From positions 186,001 through 250,000 of the forward strand of contig NW_020312392.1 of the NCBI RefSeq assembly GCF_002999335.1: a stretch of DNA of 64,000 nt. The letters run 5' to 3'. The stretch's first letter is position 1. Every line of letters starts with the position of its first letter. The notes under the pieces are model-generated. The model was not told where the DNA came from. It made no database searches and was given only the letters and a program-made list of their open reading frames with translations. The DNA is from Cyclospora cayetanensis (taxonomy: Eukaryota > Apicomplexa > Conoidasida > Eucoccidiorida > Eimeriidae). Of the stretch, positions 1 through 12,129 are shown in pieces. The position numbers and the translations under genes are program-made.

Positions 1-338
1 AAGGAAATAGCAATTGCATCAGTTGCACCCCATTCACCTCTTCTGCAGTCCCTCTACGCTCCTCTAAGCCCCATATTGTGAGATAGTACCTTAGAAGCAT
101 ATGCTCAGTGTAAGACAAACTAATGCTGCTCGGAGACATTAGAGACCGATGATGCATTTTATTTGGCCATTGTGTCAAGTCCTGCTTAGCTTACTCTCCA
201 AGGAATGAGCCAGCGCACATGCAACAAATCTGCTGCACTGCCATTTCCCTTGTGCCAGATAAGTAAAAACGCAGCAATCTGAGGATTCCCCAATTCATCT
301 GCTAGTCATTGTGGATGCAGGAAGGCTGCGACTACTAG
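1..338. other. left edge, probably intron or intergenic
   Basis: No exon could be fixed here. A pyrimidine-rich run ending in CAG near position 48 could be a splice acceptor, and the coiled-coil gene to the right enters with a partial codon, so upstream exons must lie here or outside the window. No repeat or RNA gene was seen. Confidence 0.3.
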
Positions 339-2152
339 CTGCGAAGGGTAGCGAGTCGGCAAAGGGATACCTGGAAGAGGCTAAAGAAGGTTTGTTATTC
401 TAATATTGCTCGCTTCAAGAAACATGAGCCCAAACGTTTTCCTGCATCTCCGAGTAGTTTCTGTCTTAGGCACTCAATGGATAGAGGCTGGTGGGAGTGC
501 AATGCTCTAGCCTTGAGGTGTAGATATGACCTCTAAGTGTGTGCACCATATGCTGCAGCTAGGCGTCGCCTGGAAGAGGCTTCCCAGCGGCGCTTTGATG
601 AGCTTAGACAGGAGCAGGCTTATGCGCAGAGCGCCATTCAGGAATTGGAAAAGATACAAAAACGTCAACTAGACCAAAGGCTTAAGCAGGTTGAGGTACT
701 CCATGCATAGTGAATGAAGTGATGCAGCATCTAAGACATAGGAAGCATGCAGGAATTATATCGAACACTAATGAAAATGCTCAATCTTTCTACAGCCCTG
801 TCTCACAACAACGTTCCCGAAGGGGGCTCAAGTACCGCATATTTAAGTCATTACAAGAAGCCTTAATTCAACCCCATTCTGATATAACGGAAAGCAAACC
901 TCAATAATAGTTCACCCCTCTTTTATTTCGTTCCCTTTAAACCAAAATGCTTTGATCCCCAAGTACAGGATTCTGCACCGGAGCAACTACAGTGTGTGCC
1001 ATCTTTGGAGCGCAGGCCCAGTGGACACAAAGACTACATGACCTAAAGAATGAAGAGTGGGCAAAGCTAAGGCAAGTTCAAGACCTGGTGGAAGCAGGAT
1101 TCAAGGAAAGAAAAATGATGCTTACAGCCGCAGGCAACTTGATGGACAATGCGCAAGACGGGGACGCCGGAGAGAATCTCGGGTCGCACAAACACACTAG
1201 GCATGAACAAATGATGAACGACCTTGCCGCTGACATGCGCCAGTTGCAGCACGCTCTTCATGCAGATAAATTACGTCAGAAAGCAACACACCATGGCAAA
1301 CTCCTAAAGCGGGTTGAACAAAGAAGAAGGCGCATACTCAGCGAAGCAGTCAAGGACCAGAAAGCTTTGGCCAAAGATGCGATGGAACAACAAGAGCACT
1401 TGCTAAGTCAGCAGCTTCATCGGCAGCAATTTTTGTTTAGTCGGGCAAAAACACACCAGGCGAGCCTTTTAAGCCACATTTTTTCAAACCGGTGCCCTTC
1501 GGAAGTGAAGGCGCATTCTTGCCCTCGTATTCTCTTGCGCCGTAGTATCGCCGACCAAGTCCTTTATGTCAGTTCAGCCTTGAAGGCCTCGGAAAGTGCT
1601 TCCTTTCTAGTGTATGACCTTGCCACAAGGGTTTGTGTGTTTTTCTGTGTGTGTGGAAGTACAGGTAGCGCTGAAGTTCTCTCAACAATGGCTAGCAAAG
1701 GCGAGACAACATCTGCGACCTTCTACCAATGTCGATTCAGGGTCGGGAAAGCTACACGAGTTGTCGGAAAAAGAGTTCTTCAGGAGATACGCTCGCATGC
1801 GGCAAGTCGCAAAGCTTTCGCTGTCTGGGTGTCCAGTTACATTGATGCAGTTCTTTCCTCACTATTGATCCGAGCTGTATCTACAACACTTTGCAGAGTT
1901 AAGTCGTTGATTAGTACACAATACACATATACTAAACTTTTAGGAAGTAACACGAAGGGTTTGCGTGATGTGCCTGCCTGGTTATGTAGGTCGACGCTAG
2001 CACAGAGCATGAAACAAGTCGAGACCCTCATTCGTGGCCTGATGCCTGAAGGCAGCACTCTAGAGATATCCAAATTTGATGAGGGCCAGCCAGGGAACCC
2101 GGAAAACCAAGCAGCATGTCTATCGAAGTGCCTTCAAGAGGTGTGTGAATGA
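339..2152 (+). CDS. multi-exon coiled-coil protein, 5' partial
   Basis: I do not recognise the family. Exons 339-389, 559-695 and 1016-1630 join in compatible phases (1, 1, then 0) and give a nearly continuous charged helix rich in Glu, Arg, Lys and Gln, for example RRRLEEASQRRFDELRQEQ. This is the signature of a coiled coil, so a structural or cytoskeletal role is likely but inferred. Exon 1016-1630 ends at AGG before GTTTGT, and frame 3 continues at 1665 after ACAG with VALKFSQQWLAKARQHL up to about 1850. That would make the intron only 34 bases, so a sequence indel is an alternative. A further open stretch at 1944-2152 (residues such as MKQVETLIRGLMPEG) may be the last exon, ending in TGA or splicing on at GTGTGT. 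The start lies upstream of the window or in an unseen exon. The join between 1850 and 1944 is unresolved. Confidence 0.55.
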
Positions 2153-5100
2153 GTGACGATGTTCTACTGTTTATGCATAGATCCGAAAGCCCTTCCTCCC
2201 TGTCATCCATATAGCGGCATGCGCGCACTCTCAAGAGCAGTCCAGCTATTGAGGCTTTAAAGCGTGTGCTAAGCGGTAATTAGTCTCATTTGCATGCTTG
2301 CTCTCCAAAACAAGGTCTACCTTAATTCCGTCTGTTTTTCTGACTGACGTTCTTTTTCCTTGTATGTGGCATGCATTTGATTGCAGATATCTCATTCTTC
2401 CGTCCGCCTGAACGCTATTCAGCGTAGATATATCGATTCTCGCACGTAACTTCGCAGGGGCCTCACCATGTAATTAGCTTTGCTACATGTTTATGACTTG
2501 ACAACATTTCGGCACCTATTTCTCCAGTGGAGCCTAATATGGCTACTGCAGGCTGGCGCACTTAACTTGTGCACCGTGCAGCAGTATTCGGCAATGCAAG
2601 AGGAAAAGGCGGCTCCGAGTCAATGTGTACGGAAGTCAGAGGGTCCAGCAAGCAGATTTTCGACAATTAGAAGCTGGATGGAGCAACAGCACTTTTTTTG
2701 GGACTCGTCAGCCTCCAAAGTGTTTTGACTTCTGTCAAACTATTTCCTGTGCTAAATATGCGAAGGAAAATACTCTAGATTTTCTGCCGATTACGTGCCC
2801 TTTAAGTCCGTAAACCTAAGGACCAGGAAATAAGTGGGAACATGAATGGTGGGAATGGGTGCTTGGATTAGAGCAGCATTAATTGTAACAGCTCAGCAAA
2901 CAGCAAGCAACGCCATTTTGTGATTCGTTCTTGTCTTACTTCCCACGTGGCTTATTGTCAGAATACAATTGGAGCCACAACTGTGAGTTGTTGGAAGAAC
3001 ACAGTATGTAAGGGGTTAACGGCTAGCCGGACAAGTCCAGACCTGCCATATTTAAATGCACGTCAGGGAGGGGGCAGTCAGGACTAAATGCCATTGGCTC
3101 CTGCACTCCTACGACGCTAAGCCTCATGCTTATGTTACGTCTTATCTCATACGCCATGTCCGCAAGGAACTTAAGGTGGTGAAGTATTCCTGGCAGCTTC
3201 TTGGGCTCAAAGTTTATCTACGGTCATTTTACGCTGGCTTTGCTGTAGCTTAACCAGTGTCGGGGGGTCAAAGCTAATAGAGCTTATGGCTACACTTAGC
3301 TCGCTCTCTTAGCCTTATTGGACCTACTGCGAATAAGGTGATATTTTGTGTTGGCCAATAGGCCTAGGCGTATCCATGCATTTCACAACCTGCTGTGTAC
3401 TACGGCTTGTCTGGTAGCCTCCAGCACGCGGGATCTAGCAACAGTAACGTTTTTTGAAAGCTTGCAACCCCAATTTGAATCTCAGCTACTCAACCAAAAA
3501 GCGTTTTTGCACCAGATCACAAGTAGCAACTAAGTGAATTCGTAACGTGGTGTGAAATTTCAAGTGGCAAGAGTAATTACACAAACATGCAATACAGCGT
3601 CAGCAGGCGGATCAGCATTGATATGCCCAAAATATCATGTTTAAGTTCTATCGTTATCATGTTTAAATTCTATCGCTTTATCAAAACAGTGCTGAAGAGC
3701 TGAGCTTTCCTCATTGCTCATTAGAATTGTTCACAAATACTGCGTAACTCATGGCACGCGGTGCCTGGGGAAGTGCTTGTATATGAATTTACTATAGGCA
3801 TCGTGAACCCTATAAACATAGCAACTATTGGTATCGAATGTCTATAAAAATGCCACACTAATAATATTCCGAAGCTCGCGAATAGCATGCTGTGCAACAA
3901 ACGTCACATTGCGCGGGTGGCCCTTTCCTCAGCCGTCAAATGCTTGACAGCTTAGGACACTCGCTACATTTCTTCCTAATTCCTTTCAACTCCATTCCAC
4001 TATTCATACCGGCACATATGCGTGTCTTGGCTATGGTAAACTTGAACATGCAGACTAAAGTACCGACAGAATGAAGTTCGACACTTCCGGCAGGCATCGT
4101 ATGTGTTAAAACCCCCCTCAAGACCTGACACCATTGCCCATTATTGTTGACATAGCTTGTTATTGCATTTAAAAATGTTAATGGTTTTTCTAACATCAGC
4201 GGCATTAGCTCAAGAATACTGAGGGTTTAGGGTCTTCGCTAGCTAAACAGCAACAATGCTCTTTTGTGTTAATATACGTTTTCTTTCCATTATCCAAGTG
4301 CTACTGTCCTTAATTCCTGTTGTTTACAGCCAGTACATGTCAAAGAGCTCATTTGTTCCAGGAGGTTCAGTAATAGAACTGCTCAGCGTGGATTCACTAG
4401 ATGTGATATTGCATTCGATGCAAAAACACATTGCCATAAAGTATCCCTTGAATGAGCGCCCAAACAAAATGCCTTCGATGGATCGCAGCGGGCGTCTGTA
4501 GTACATTGGCAAAAAGCTTGTATGCATTATTTCACCATTTGAAGCTGCTAAATTTCTGGAGTTTCATTGAATGTTTTCACTGATTGTTGCTTGTTTGTTC
4601 ACTGGTGGCGCCTCGCTATAGCTTCGTCTAAAAATAAGCCGTCGCACCCAGCCGCTACATGCACACATTGACGGGGGGATATATCACACATCTGTATTAA
4701 ATAACGACTCTAAACTCAACACACTTCAAGGATACAGATTTATGCTCAATCAGAGGCTCTTTCATTGTGCGTTGGTCTTCTCTTCTACGTGATACATGCT
4801 CCAAACACAGGCCAGCTGAGGGCCCCCGTGCAGATGGCCGTGGCACGCGTGCGGAGAGGGCGCCGTCACTTTCCACGTTTATCAACATTTTAAGAGTCGA
4901 GTTTCTTCCTTAAATGCCCATATGTCGTGTATTTAAGCAAAAGAGGACTTGTGGTGAGAACTGCACAACCATACGCTACAGGTCCTTACACCAGCCGAGC
5001 TGCCGGTACCACACAGGCACCTTTAACAATGATAGGAAGCATTTGATACCGAATAATGGACTTCATTGACATCAGCATGCAAGTGATGTCTTGAATCTAG

Positions 5101-5244
5101 CGATCTCCAGGAAAACAGCATCACGTATCGCAACTGCTACCGCGCTATCATTTATACGCCTCCTTGCCATACTCGTTGCAATGTATTTGAAGACTAGACA
5201 GTGTCCTTCCTTAATTATCAGATGTCCAGTAGTCTACACCCAAA
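2153..5244. other. 3.1-kb stretch without a defensible gene
   Basis: Short open frames occur (for example 2480-2728 and 2625-2813), but none has a recognisable domain. The frames at 2590-2780 could be a 3' exon of the coiled-coil gene, because a CAG acceptor precedes an open Lys/Arg/Gln-rich stretch; this is not proven. The stretch otherwise looks intergenic, with one short tandem duplication listed separately. It also holds the promoter region of the PAN-domain gene that starts at 5245. Confidence 0.4.
3633..3676. repeat. two-copy 22-bp imperfect tandem repeat
   Basis: The unit TATCATGTTTAAGTTCTATC plus two bases occurs at 3633-3654 and again directly at 3655-3676 with two mismatches. It lies in AT-rich DNA without genes. 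It looks like a recent local duplication; no function is implied. Confidence 0.8.
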
Positions 5245-7593
5245 ATGCTAAAATATGGCTTTTTCGTCGCTATGTTCGCTTTCTTTGCGGCACACCTGAC
5301 GCCACAAGCATGTTGGGGATGGTGTCACTTACGTGGCTTCACCCTAGGCAAAGGAAAGAAAATATATCTTTTAAAAGCTGACTCAGTGGAAGCTTGCTCA
5401 AACGTGTGCGAGTCTGTTTCTTCTTGTACACATTGGTCCTTCGACGGTGTGAAGAACTTTTGCACTCTTCGACGGGACAACCCCACATCCAAAATCCTTA
5501 TCCGCAAGCAAGAAGGCACCATCTCAGCAACAAAGGACTGTGAAACGGCCATAGAGTGTATGTCATTTAATTCCACCTGTGCAATAATATACGCCTTGGG
5601 CAGAGTAGGCAGGAAAGCCCTGGCATTGCACAGGTATATTACTTAATGCTTGATTATGAAAGCAGCATACAATGCGTAGGAAACTTGGACAAGGATTCTC
5701 AGGCGACTTTCTGGCTCTTATCCGGCCTATTGTACAATACCTCTTTTAAGCAAGTGACCTTGCTCTTTGTCCTTTTGTTGACTCAGTAATCACTGGAGGC
5801 AATTCCTGTTTCTCAGATGGCTGGACTGTCTCTGAGACGGAGAATTACCCGAGCTCAGAGCTCCACAACAAACCTTCAGCATTGCTGATGCCTGCCACCA
5901 CTGTACATACACCAGAAGAGTGCCAGAGTCACTGCCAGAAGTATTCTGAGGGGTGTGTCTTGTGGGAATGGCATATCCTCACGAAACAATGCCGCTCATG
6001 GAAAACTGGTGTCACCCTTCAACGGCGCAACGGTCTTCCTATTGGGTTTTCCTTGTATTTTTCCCCTCTTGAAGGAGATGAAGTGTCACATCTTGAAGGA
6101 GGACAGGGCATTAGTAGAGCCCTTGAGTCGATGGGAACCATTGTGGGACCCCCCGTTTGCTCGACCATCACATATGCGGAAAGACGGAACGAGCGAGTAC
6201 AGCGATCTTCAGGGTGTTCCACCACCCTAGGTAAGGAAAAATGCCTTAGTGCTACACTCTGACATTGGAAGCTGGTATGCAGACGAAACAAAACCATTGA
6301 CAGGTCCGGGGAGTTCCTTGTGAGGAAAGGGAGAAAGCACGGGTCAACTTAGCAGCTAGAGATTGGGCAGAAGCCGAAACAAAACTACTCTATTACTGCT
6401 GTCATTCTAAGGCCTCCTTACTTCCTTGAATCCCAGCTAACCATATTAGCCCTCATGGGAGGTTAAGTATACTAGTCACATGGCTGCTTTACGTATCCAT
6501 AAACACGTCGTTCACGTTATCTTTGGGATACATTAGCAAGTATATTCCCATTCTTAAAGTGTGCAATTCCTCACGTAGGTCGGTAGGATCACCTCCTTGC
6601 GAATACCAGCCTGAGTGCACGACCCGACTGATGGGAGCGATGAAGGTGTAATGCAGCGGTTTTTTCGTATCGCGATATACGACAAGGCATAATAGGTAAA
6701 TTGCGGTGGGTTTATTATGCTCAGTAAGGCAGTTTCCGTGGTTATTCTTGTCTACTGCAACTCTTGGCACCAGCAGCAGTGCTATAGAAGAACTGACTTC
6801 AAATAAGGACGGTAACTGCTACGGGAAAGGCTCTGCTTGCGAAATCAGCAAGTCAAAAGCTATGAGTTTAAAATATCAGGCGGCCCACGGCTCCTTCTTG
6901 CAGTTATTTCAAAGTGCAATTTCCAAAGTTTCAATGACCCAAGGTCTGTATATAGGTGTTGACAGCAAGACCCCGTACCTTTCTGGCGTAACTGATAGAA
7001 CTCAAGACGTTTCAGAGTGCAGAACCTTGTGTACAAATACAAAGAAATGCCAGGTGTATACATTCTACATCGACGGGCGTTCCGAGGCAAACTGCGTTCT
7101 CAAGAATACCGTCTATATTAACGAGTTATTCCTTCACCCGGTGGCTATCACTGGGCACAAATCATACACTAACTCACCAGCACGTAAGTACAAATGGTCT
7201 AATGCTCTTTTTTGAGCGGCTTATTCGAGGTGTTCATGACAACTAAGCAGCAGGAAAACCCTAAATCACACCTATCCTCGAAAGTAGTATGTAGCTTGTA
7301 GCCATGTGGTGGCGCTGCGTTCAGTGAATGGAATGAAGTTTGGATATGAAATGAAGAGTAGTATTATGGTAACTCCAGGGTATACCCTGTCCCAAGCTCA
7401 CACTTATGCCTCTCTGTATACCAGCGCAGGTGAGGTGGAAAAAATGGCTCAACAGGCTTGTAAGCTACTTGCGGGCGAGGGCTGGGCTGTCCTTGACTAC
7501 GTTGGGCGCACCGCTCACGCAGTTCCATCTAGCGAGGCTGTTGAGGTAGTAATGCCCAATTTCAACTCCATAGAGTGCAGCAAAATAATCTGA
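5245..7593 (+). CDS. secreted PAN/Apple-domain protein, microneme-like
   Basis: Four exons join in frame: 5245-5557, 5787-6230, about 6788-7183 and about 7325-7593. Every junction is phase 1, and the sum is about 473 residues. The start ATG opens a hydrophobic signal peptide (FFVAMFAFFAAHL, residues 6-18) ending near a Trp/Cys pair. Exon 1 holds one PAN-like module with the cysteine pattern CSNVCESVSSCTHW...FCTLRR. Exon 2 holds a second (EECQSHCQKYSEGCVLWEW, then QCRSW). Exon 3 holds a third (ECRTLCTNTKKCQVYTFY, then NCVLK). Exon 4 is weaker (QQACKLLAGEGWAVLDY). PAN/Apple modules are adhesive disulfide folds found in coccidian micronemal proteins such as Toxoplasma MIC4, so export to the apical secretory organelles and binding of host or parasite ligands is a reasonable inference. 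The exact acceptors of exons 3 and 4 are uncertain (6725 and 6791 also fit for exon 3). A membrane anchor could be added by a downstream exon at 8128-8397. Confidence 0.72.
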
Positions 7594-8127
7594 TACCTTC
7601 CACATGGCTAAAAACATTAATGTGCCAACAACCTGTCATGGTCTCTTTCGATGGCGCCTACTGGTGGGAATAATTTTAATTTGGCGTATCCGGAACCAAA
7701 TGCCTCATATCTGAGGAAGCCACCAGCAATTTTCGAAAATAGTTCAATCCCCTTACATAACACTGCAGTGCGCAATCATCTTAGACTTTTGCTATGCTTA
7801 CAAACAGTAAAACTAGCTTTACAATCTCGCGTCCAACTGTTATCTTCGCAGTTTAAGCACACTCCAAGAACTGAAACTTAAAGGACTACAACCCGTATAC
7901 GCCCACAATCTAGTACACCCCTCAGCCCCTTTAAAGGTGTAGTGCGAACGAGTGATCATCTATGTTATGAGATTTTGCATGTAAAAAATAAATGATGGAA
8001 AGGTTCTTATTCCAGAATTTCTTATGACTGCACGTTATTCTTCCGTAGTAAGCTAAACAAGGGAATCGAACTCAGCTATGGGAGCTGATGAAGAGTAAGC
8101 ACATAGCCAAATTATTTTTCCAGCTAG
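7594..8127. other. gap after PAN gene, intron or 3' region
   Basis: Nothing with domain similarity is visible. A short open frame at 7651-7881 has no recognisable content. If the exon at 8128-8397 belongs to the PAN gene, this would be its intron; a pyrimidine-rich acceptor tract ends just before 8128. Confidence 0.3.
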
Positions 8128-8397
8128 GTGCTTGCGCCTGAAGTGGCACTGGTGCACAATGGGCGAATACGGAGGCTATTCACCAGGGTTGCCTACTTGG
8201 CTTCAATGCAGCACTTCACGTTAAGGGCATTTTTGACGACCTATCCGTCTGTAAGTGTTTACTTTGCACTGGGGTTAGTGATCTGTCAAAGGATTGCAGC
8301 AATTATAATGGCGAAGACTGATTTTTTCGCACTGGAGCGTAACTCACAGCCGCGCAGCAGTAGGTCCAGTGACCGTAAAAGTTTGGAAAGCGATTAA
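8128..8397 (+). CDS. possible exon: membrane span and short basic/Ser tail
   Basis: An open stretch of 89 codons follows a pyrimidine tract and an AG at 8126-8127. It contains a hydrophobic segment (VYFALGLVICQRIAAIIMA, residues about 49-67) and then a polar tail with SRSSDRKSLESD before TAA. This is the layout of the last exon of a type I membrane protein, and it lies 0.5 kb downstream of the PAN-domain gene on the same strand. Linking it to that gene would require the PAN exon ending at 7593 to splice out earlier, for example at the CAG|GTGAGG near 7431. That donor leaves phase 1 while this exon would start in phase 0, so at least one more exon would be needed. It could also be chance. Confidence 0.25.
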   Translation: MLAPEVALVHNGRIRRLFTRVAYLASMQHFTLRAFLTTYPSVSVYFALGLVICQRIAAIIMAKTDFFALERNSQPRSSRSSDRKSLESD

Positions 8398-9900
8398 TTC
8401 CAAGGGTAGCTTTTCTGATTATTCATTTGCATTTTTCAACAAAAAAATGGTAGTAATGAGGCGCTGCAAGGGATCTTAGGAAGTTTAGAATAGTATCGAG
8501 TCTGAAATCTCAGCAGGTGCACAATTGGTCAGGATTGGAGCCCCTTGCTAATAGACCATGGTGAAGATGCTGAGGGAGTCAGGGGGTTTGGTCAATAAGC
8601 CTAATTCCTAAAACAGGTTGTTATTGATTGCCTGATCTCGAGATTACAAAACAGGGCGGAAAAAAGCTACCTGAGAACTCATACTTCGTAGCTTGATAAT
8701 CCTTGGAGCCTACACCCCTGCCTCCTAGAGATTACTTAATGGAGCTTTCACAGTTGTGGTGCAAGAAAAAGACCTTTGGTGGTCTCACATTGCTCCTGCG
8801 CGGTGATGAGCCTGGGAAGATGGCGAAAAGCGAGAAGTGGACTATGGCCAGGCAGGGAATTTGTGGCTAGTACCTTGTTTTCTGCTGCTGTAAAGCTAGC
8901 AGAAGTACTGGAAAACCCACCACTATCTTCCATAGTGCATTGCCGAGTGAGCCCAAGGCTTGACTCCACGCCGCAGCCCATAGAACGGCCTACGCACGAA
9001 CGCACTCATGACCCCCTTTCCCGCGGCTACAATAGAATTCATATTGGTTTTTGCATTTACAACACAGTATGGCAGACAAAGAGTCAGCAAAGTTAGCTGA
9101 CGACTACCCACAACTGCCGCCCGATACGAAAGCGCGTATGGCGGGAGGGGCATATTGGCTAGCTAAAAGCAGCCGCCACCACTGATAACAGAGCATTCGC
9201 AAACAAAGTGGTCAACGGCGAGCATCAATAATATAGCTTCGCGAGGGCCAATACCAGGAAACGGCCCTCTAGAACGCCCGCCCAGCATGCTGCGGTTGAC
9301 CCAGCAGCCATGCTAACACCAGATGCAGGAAGTTCACTAAGAACATTGCACATAAGACCATAAAGCTGCCAAGTGGAGAGTACCTCGACGCTCAGAAAGT
9401 CATTGAATGACAGGGCAGGAGGCCGGATGCGAAAGGTGTCAGATCTATCCAAAAGGTGATGGAGGTGGCATCGACACCTATCGACGACTGTTTGGCATCT
9501 CTTAATAGTAAATAAGGGAGCATAAAAACGTGTTGTAAGTCTCCAGCTATGTTTTCCCCCCGCTAATCCGAGGGAGTAGCTAAAGCAGGTGTAGCAGTAC
9601 TACAATGCACCTGATCTTACTTAAGAGGAGCGGCGCGCTTACATCTCTGCCTTCCTAAAGATCAACGCCTTTATGTAGTATCGCAAGACACAGCGCCCAG
9701 CGGTAAGTATAGTGCCAGGCACGTTGAAAATCGTTCAACGCTTTATCCTGCGGGGCATCGCGGCCTTGGAGGATTTACTTTAACAGCCGTTAGTATTACG
9801 CCTTGCTCACATGGGGAGGGGTGCACTATCACAAAAATCCGATTCATGGTTGGAGATAAGTAAGACGCATTGAGCCGAAGGCTATGAAATTGTTAGAGAA
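8398..9900. other. gene-poor stretch before the retroelement relics
   Basis: Overlapping open frames of 76-106 codons occur on both strands at 8748-9153, but they lack domain features and mirror one another. No LTR boundary could be placed although the Ty3/Gypsy relic begins shortly after. A 5' LTR or gag N-terminus decayed beyond recognition may lie here. Confidence 0.3.
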
Positions 9901-10204
9901 TATCCGATATAGGATTAGATCTCAGCGGAAAGACTCGGGAGAGGTTCAGGGTAAGTCCAAACCATCCTGAGAAGGCTGACGTGTACCGAATGCCGAAGGT
10001 GGAAAATACTACAGAAGTACCGGCAAGCAAAGGTTGGAGCCTGGTCGTGACTGGGTGAGTCTACTAGAAAACGAAAGCTTTAGCAAGGGGCTGCCAGGGT
10101 TGCTAGTCCAGGAAGAATCGAGTAGGGGATCAGCTCTCGATGATGGAACTGGACAAGGTGGTTCAGGTACGACGGATCCGAGTACAGCCCCGGGAAGGCC
10201 TGAC

Positions 10205-10290
10205 TGGAAACTTTGTCACAAAGAATAATGACGATCAGTGCCACAGATGCGGTACATTGGGGCAAGTGGCAACACTGTTGCCGAAATAAT
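10205..10290 (+). pseudogene. gag nucleocapsid zinc-knuckle relic
   Basis: The frame reads NDDQCHRCGTLGQVAT. This matches the CCHC knuckle pattern Cys-x2-Cys-Gly-x2-Gly-His-x4-Cys of retroelement nucleocapsid, except that the His is Gln and the last Cys is lost. A stop follows soon after. In intact elements the knuckle binds the RNA genome. The call rests mainly on position: it lies 1.5 kb upstream of the reverse transcriptase relic on the same strand. Confidence 0.4.
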
Positions 10291-11760
10291 TATCGAGGAA
10301 GAAGGCCCCCAGTTTTGAGCCTACAGGCCAAGCAAAACCGAGCCAGCTAACTGCCAAGGCGCATGCGGCTCGCATGTCAGCAAGCCTAGACGAATGAAAT
10401 ATTGAAAGGAGGAGCTTAGCGACATGGCTACAGAGAGATCCTTCTTAGGGGTCAGCACGTCGTTCTCTTAGCGCAGAAGTAGCCAAGGCTACAAGATGTT
10501 ACCGGCGTGCATGGCACAATTGGCAGCCCAGATGACACAGGAAAAAGCAACGTTCAGCTTACCTCAGAACACATTGATGACGCAGACGATAGACTCAGCC
10601 ACGGGATAAGAGAAAACACTAGCCCATTTGTGCAGAAAAAAGCAAGTATGTCACCCTATTGACGCGGAAGGGGCAAGTCCGTTATCCGTATTAAGCTACG
10701 CTACAAGAACTGATGAGCTCAGCTCAAAGTAGCGGGACAGAAGGAAGCCCATGCTGCGTGGAAGGTAGAAAATATGCTCTCGACAGAATCGTCGTAATCA
10801 TCGACTGACATGCTGTTTCAGACGGGACCTTGAGATCTTAAAATTTGTCGGAGCAATCTGGAAATACGATTTAGACCAGCATCGTACAGGGCAGAGAAGG
10901 GTCGAAAAAAGGGAAACGGGGTACAACGTCCGATATAGATAGGCTTAAACTTGGTGGAGAGAATCACTGATGATCTTAGTGTGCGCTTCGTCGAACAAGT
11001 TAGATCACTAATGAAGAGCACATGCGTCGGCAGGAATATACTACCAAAAGCCAGGACCACTCATGAGGAAAAATAATTTTTTTTCCATGATGAGGAAAAA
11101 GTGGAAGCCGATAGAGCGGAAGCGCACTACATGCACAGGACCAATAGTCAAAAGCAAGAGGGCGACAAAGTTCACGAACAGCGCAACACGCCACGCAGCA
11201 GCCGATGTCAAACAAGGCGTGAAAGAAGCAGAGGACAAAGCAGTAGCAGGACACCGCCAGATGGCGGAGGACGCTCAACGGATGGCCGCCGCAGGCAGTG
11301 ATTCTTGTACGCCAGGCATCGAAGAGGTACAAGGCCTTGCAAGCAATTCGAAAACTCCTGCCAATAAACTAGATGTTCAACAGGTGCAGTGGGAGGAGTT
11401 GGACACAAGATCGACGATCTCAGCTGGAAATTTGCGTTGCCGCTGCCATCTGGAATGATTCTACCGAGGTAGATGATGGTGGTTCACATACCTGTGAAGC
11501 TGGCCTCAAAGCACCAAAAGAAGCGAAAAGTGCGCTAAGACAAAGCACCTATGACTCTTAGCAGAAGAGAGAGACTGCGTGACACTGAGCGGTAACGCCG
11601 GCCAGTGAGGCGACCCACCGTTTCTTTGCAGAATGGCAATTGGGTACAAGACGCCCGTCGAAAAACGCGGCGAACAAGAGCTGTATCTCTAGCGTCACTT
11701 GTTTTTACGCATTGGCCTGTCCTGTCACATGCAACAGTCACCAGGATCATCGCCGCACTG

Positions 11761-12120
11761 ATGCCCTACAAGATGCCAAGTGAAGGGGCGAACTACCGGC
11801 TCAGTCGGGAACAGCTTGGGTTGCGGAGGATGGTAGTGCAGGAGCTGGGGAACTTATTAAGTCACGCTTTGTCTGCTTTAGCCGCACTACCCACGATAAT
11901 CACAAAGAAAAAATGGCGCGTTGGGCAAGAGGCAATACCTTGTAGAATTCATTAGGAACTAAACGCCTTGACAACGTCCGCCCCCACACCCCCGCCCCAA
12001 TACCCGTTACTCATGCTTTAAGAGGTTTTGGGCATGCTATGCAGTGCAAAGATTTCTTATGCCTATAAATATGCTGATCTAACACTCCGGGTACCAGAGA
12101 ACCAGTACGGAATATGACTA
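11761..12120 (+). pseudogene. Ty3/Gypsy reverse transcriptase relic
   Basis: The frame at 11761-11955 reads YRLSREQLGLRRMVVQEL, then ALPTIITKKKWRVGQ. This lines up with the Ty3 RT start, where YRLSP-E-L...LR is followed by the SPW-APV-FV-KKDG-WR strand. Immediately downstream are LNALT, YPLLML and SAKI...YADLTLRVPENQYGI, which correspond to the LN-T-...YPLP and AK-FSK-DL-SGYHQI-I...KTAF blocks in the right order and spacing. Stops interrupt it, and the catalytic YxDD motif was not found. It would have copied element RNA into cDNA. Confidence 0.55.
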
Positions 12121-12129
12121 CATTCGGTA

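Noticed and set aside
3150..3360. Loose resemblance to 17700-17840 (GGCTTTGC...TTAGCTGTAG and GTGAT-ATATTTTGT words), possible solo LTRs
   Set aside because: The match is patchy, needs many gaps, and has no TG...CA ends or target duplications visible.
5091..5381. 96-codon plus-strand ORF overlapping the PAN gene start
   Set aside because: It is out of frame with the signal peptide and the cysteine modules, and lacks any domain.
8050..8085. B-box-like GTTCGATTCC on the minus strand
   Set aside because: The T-stem does not pair and no cloverleaf can be drawn around it.
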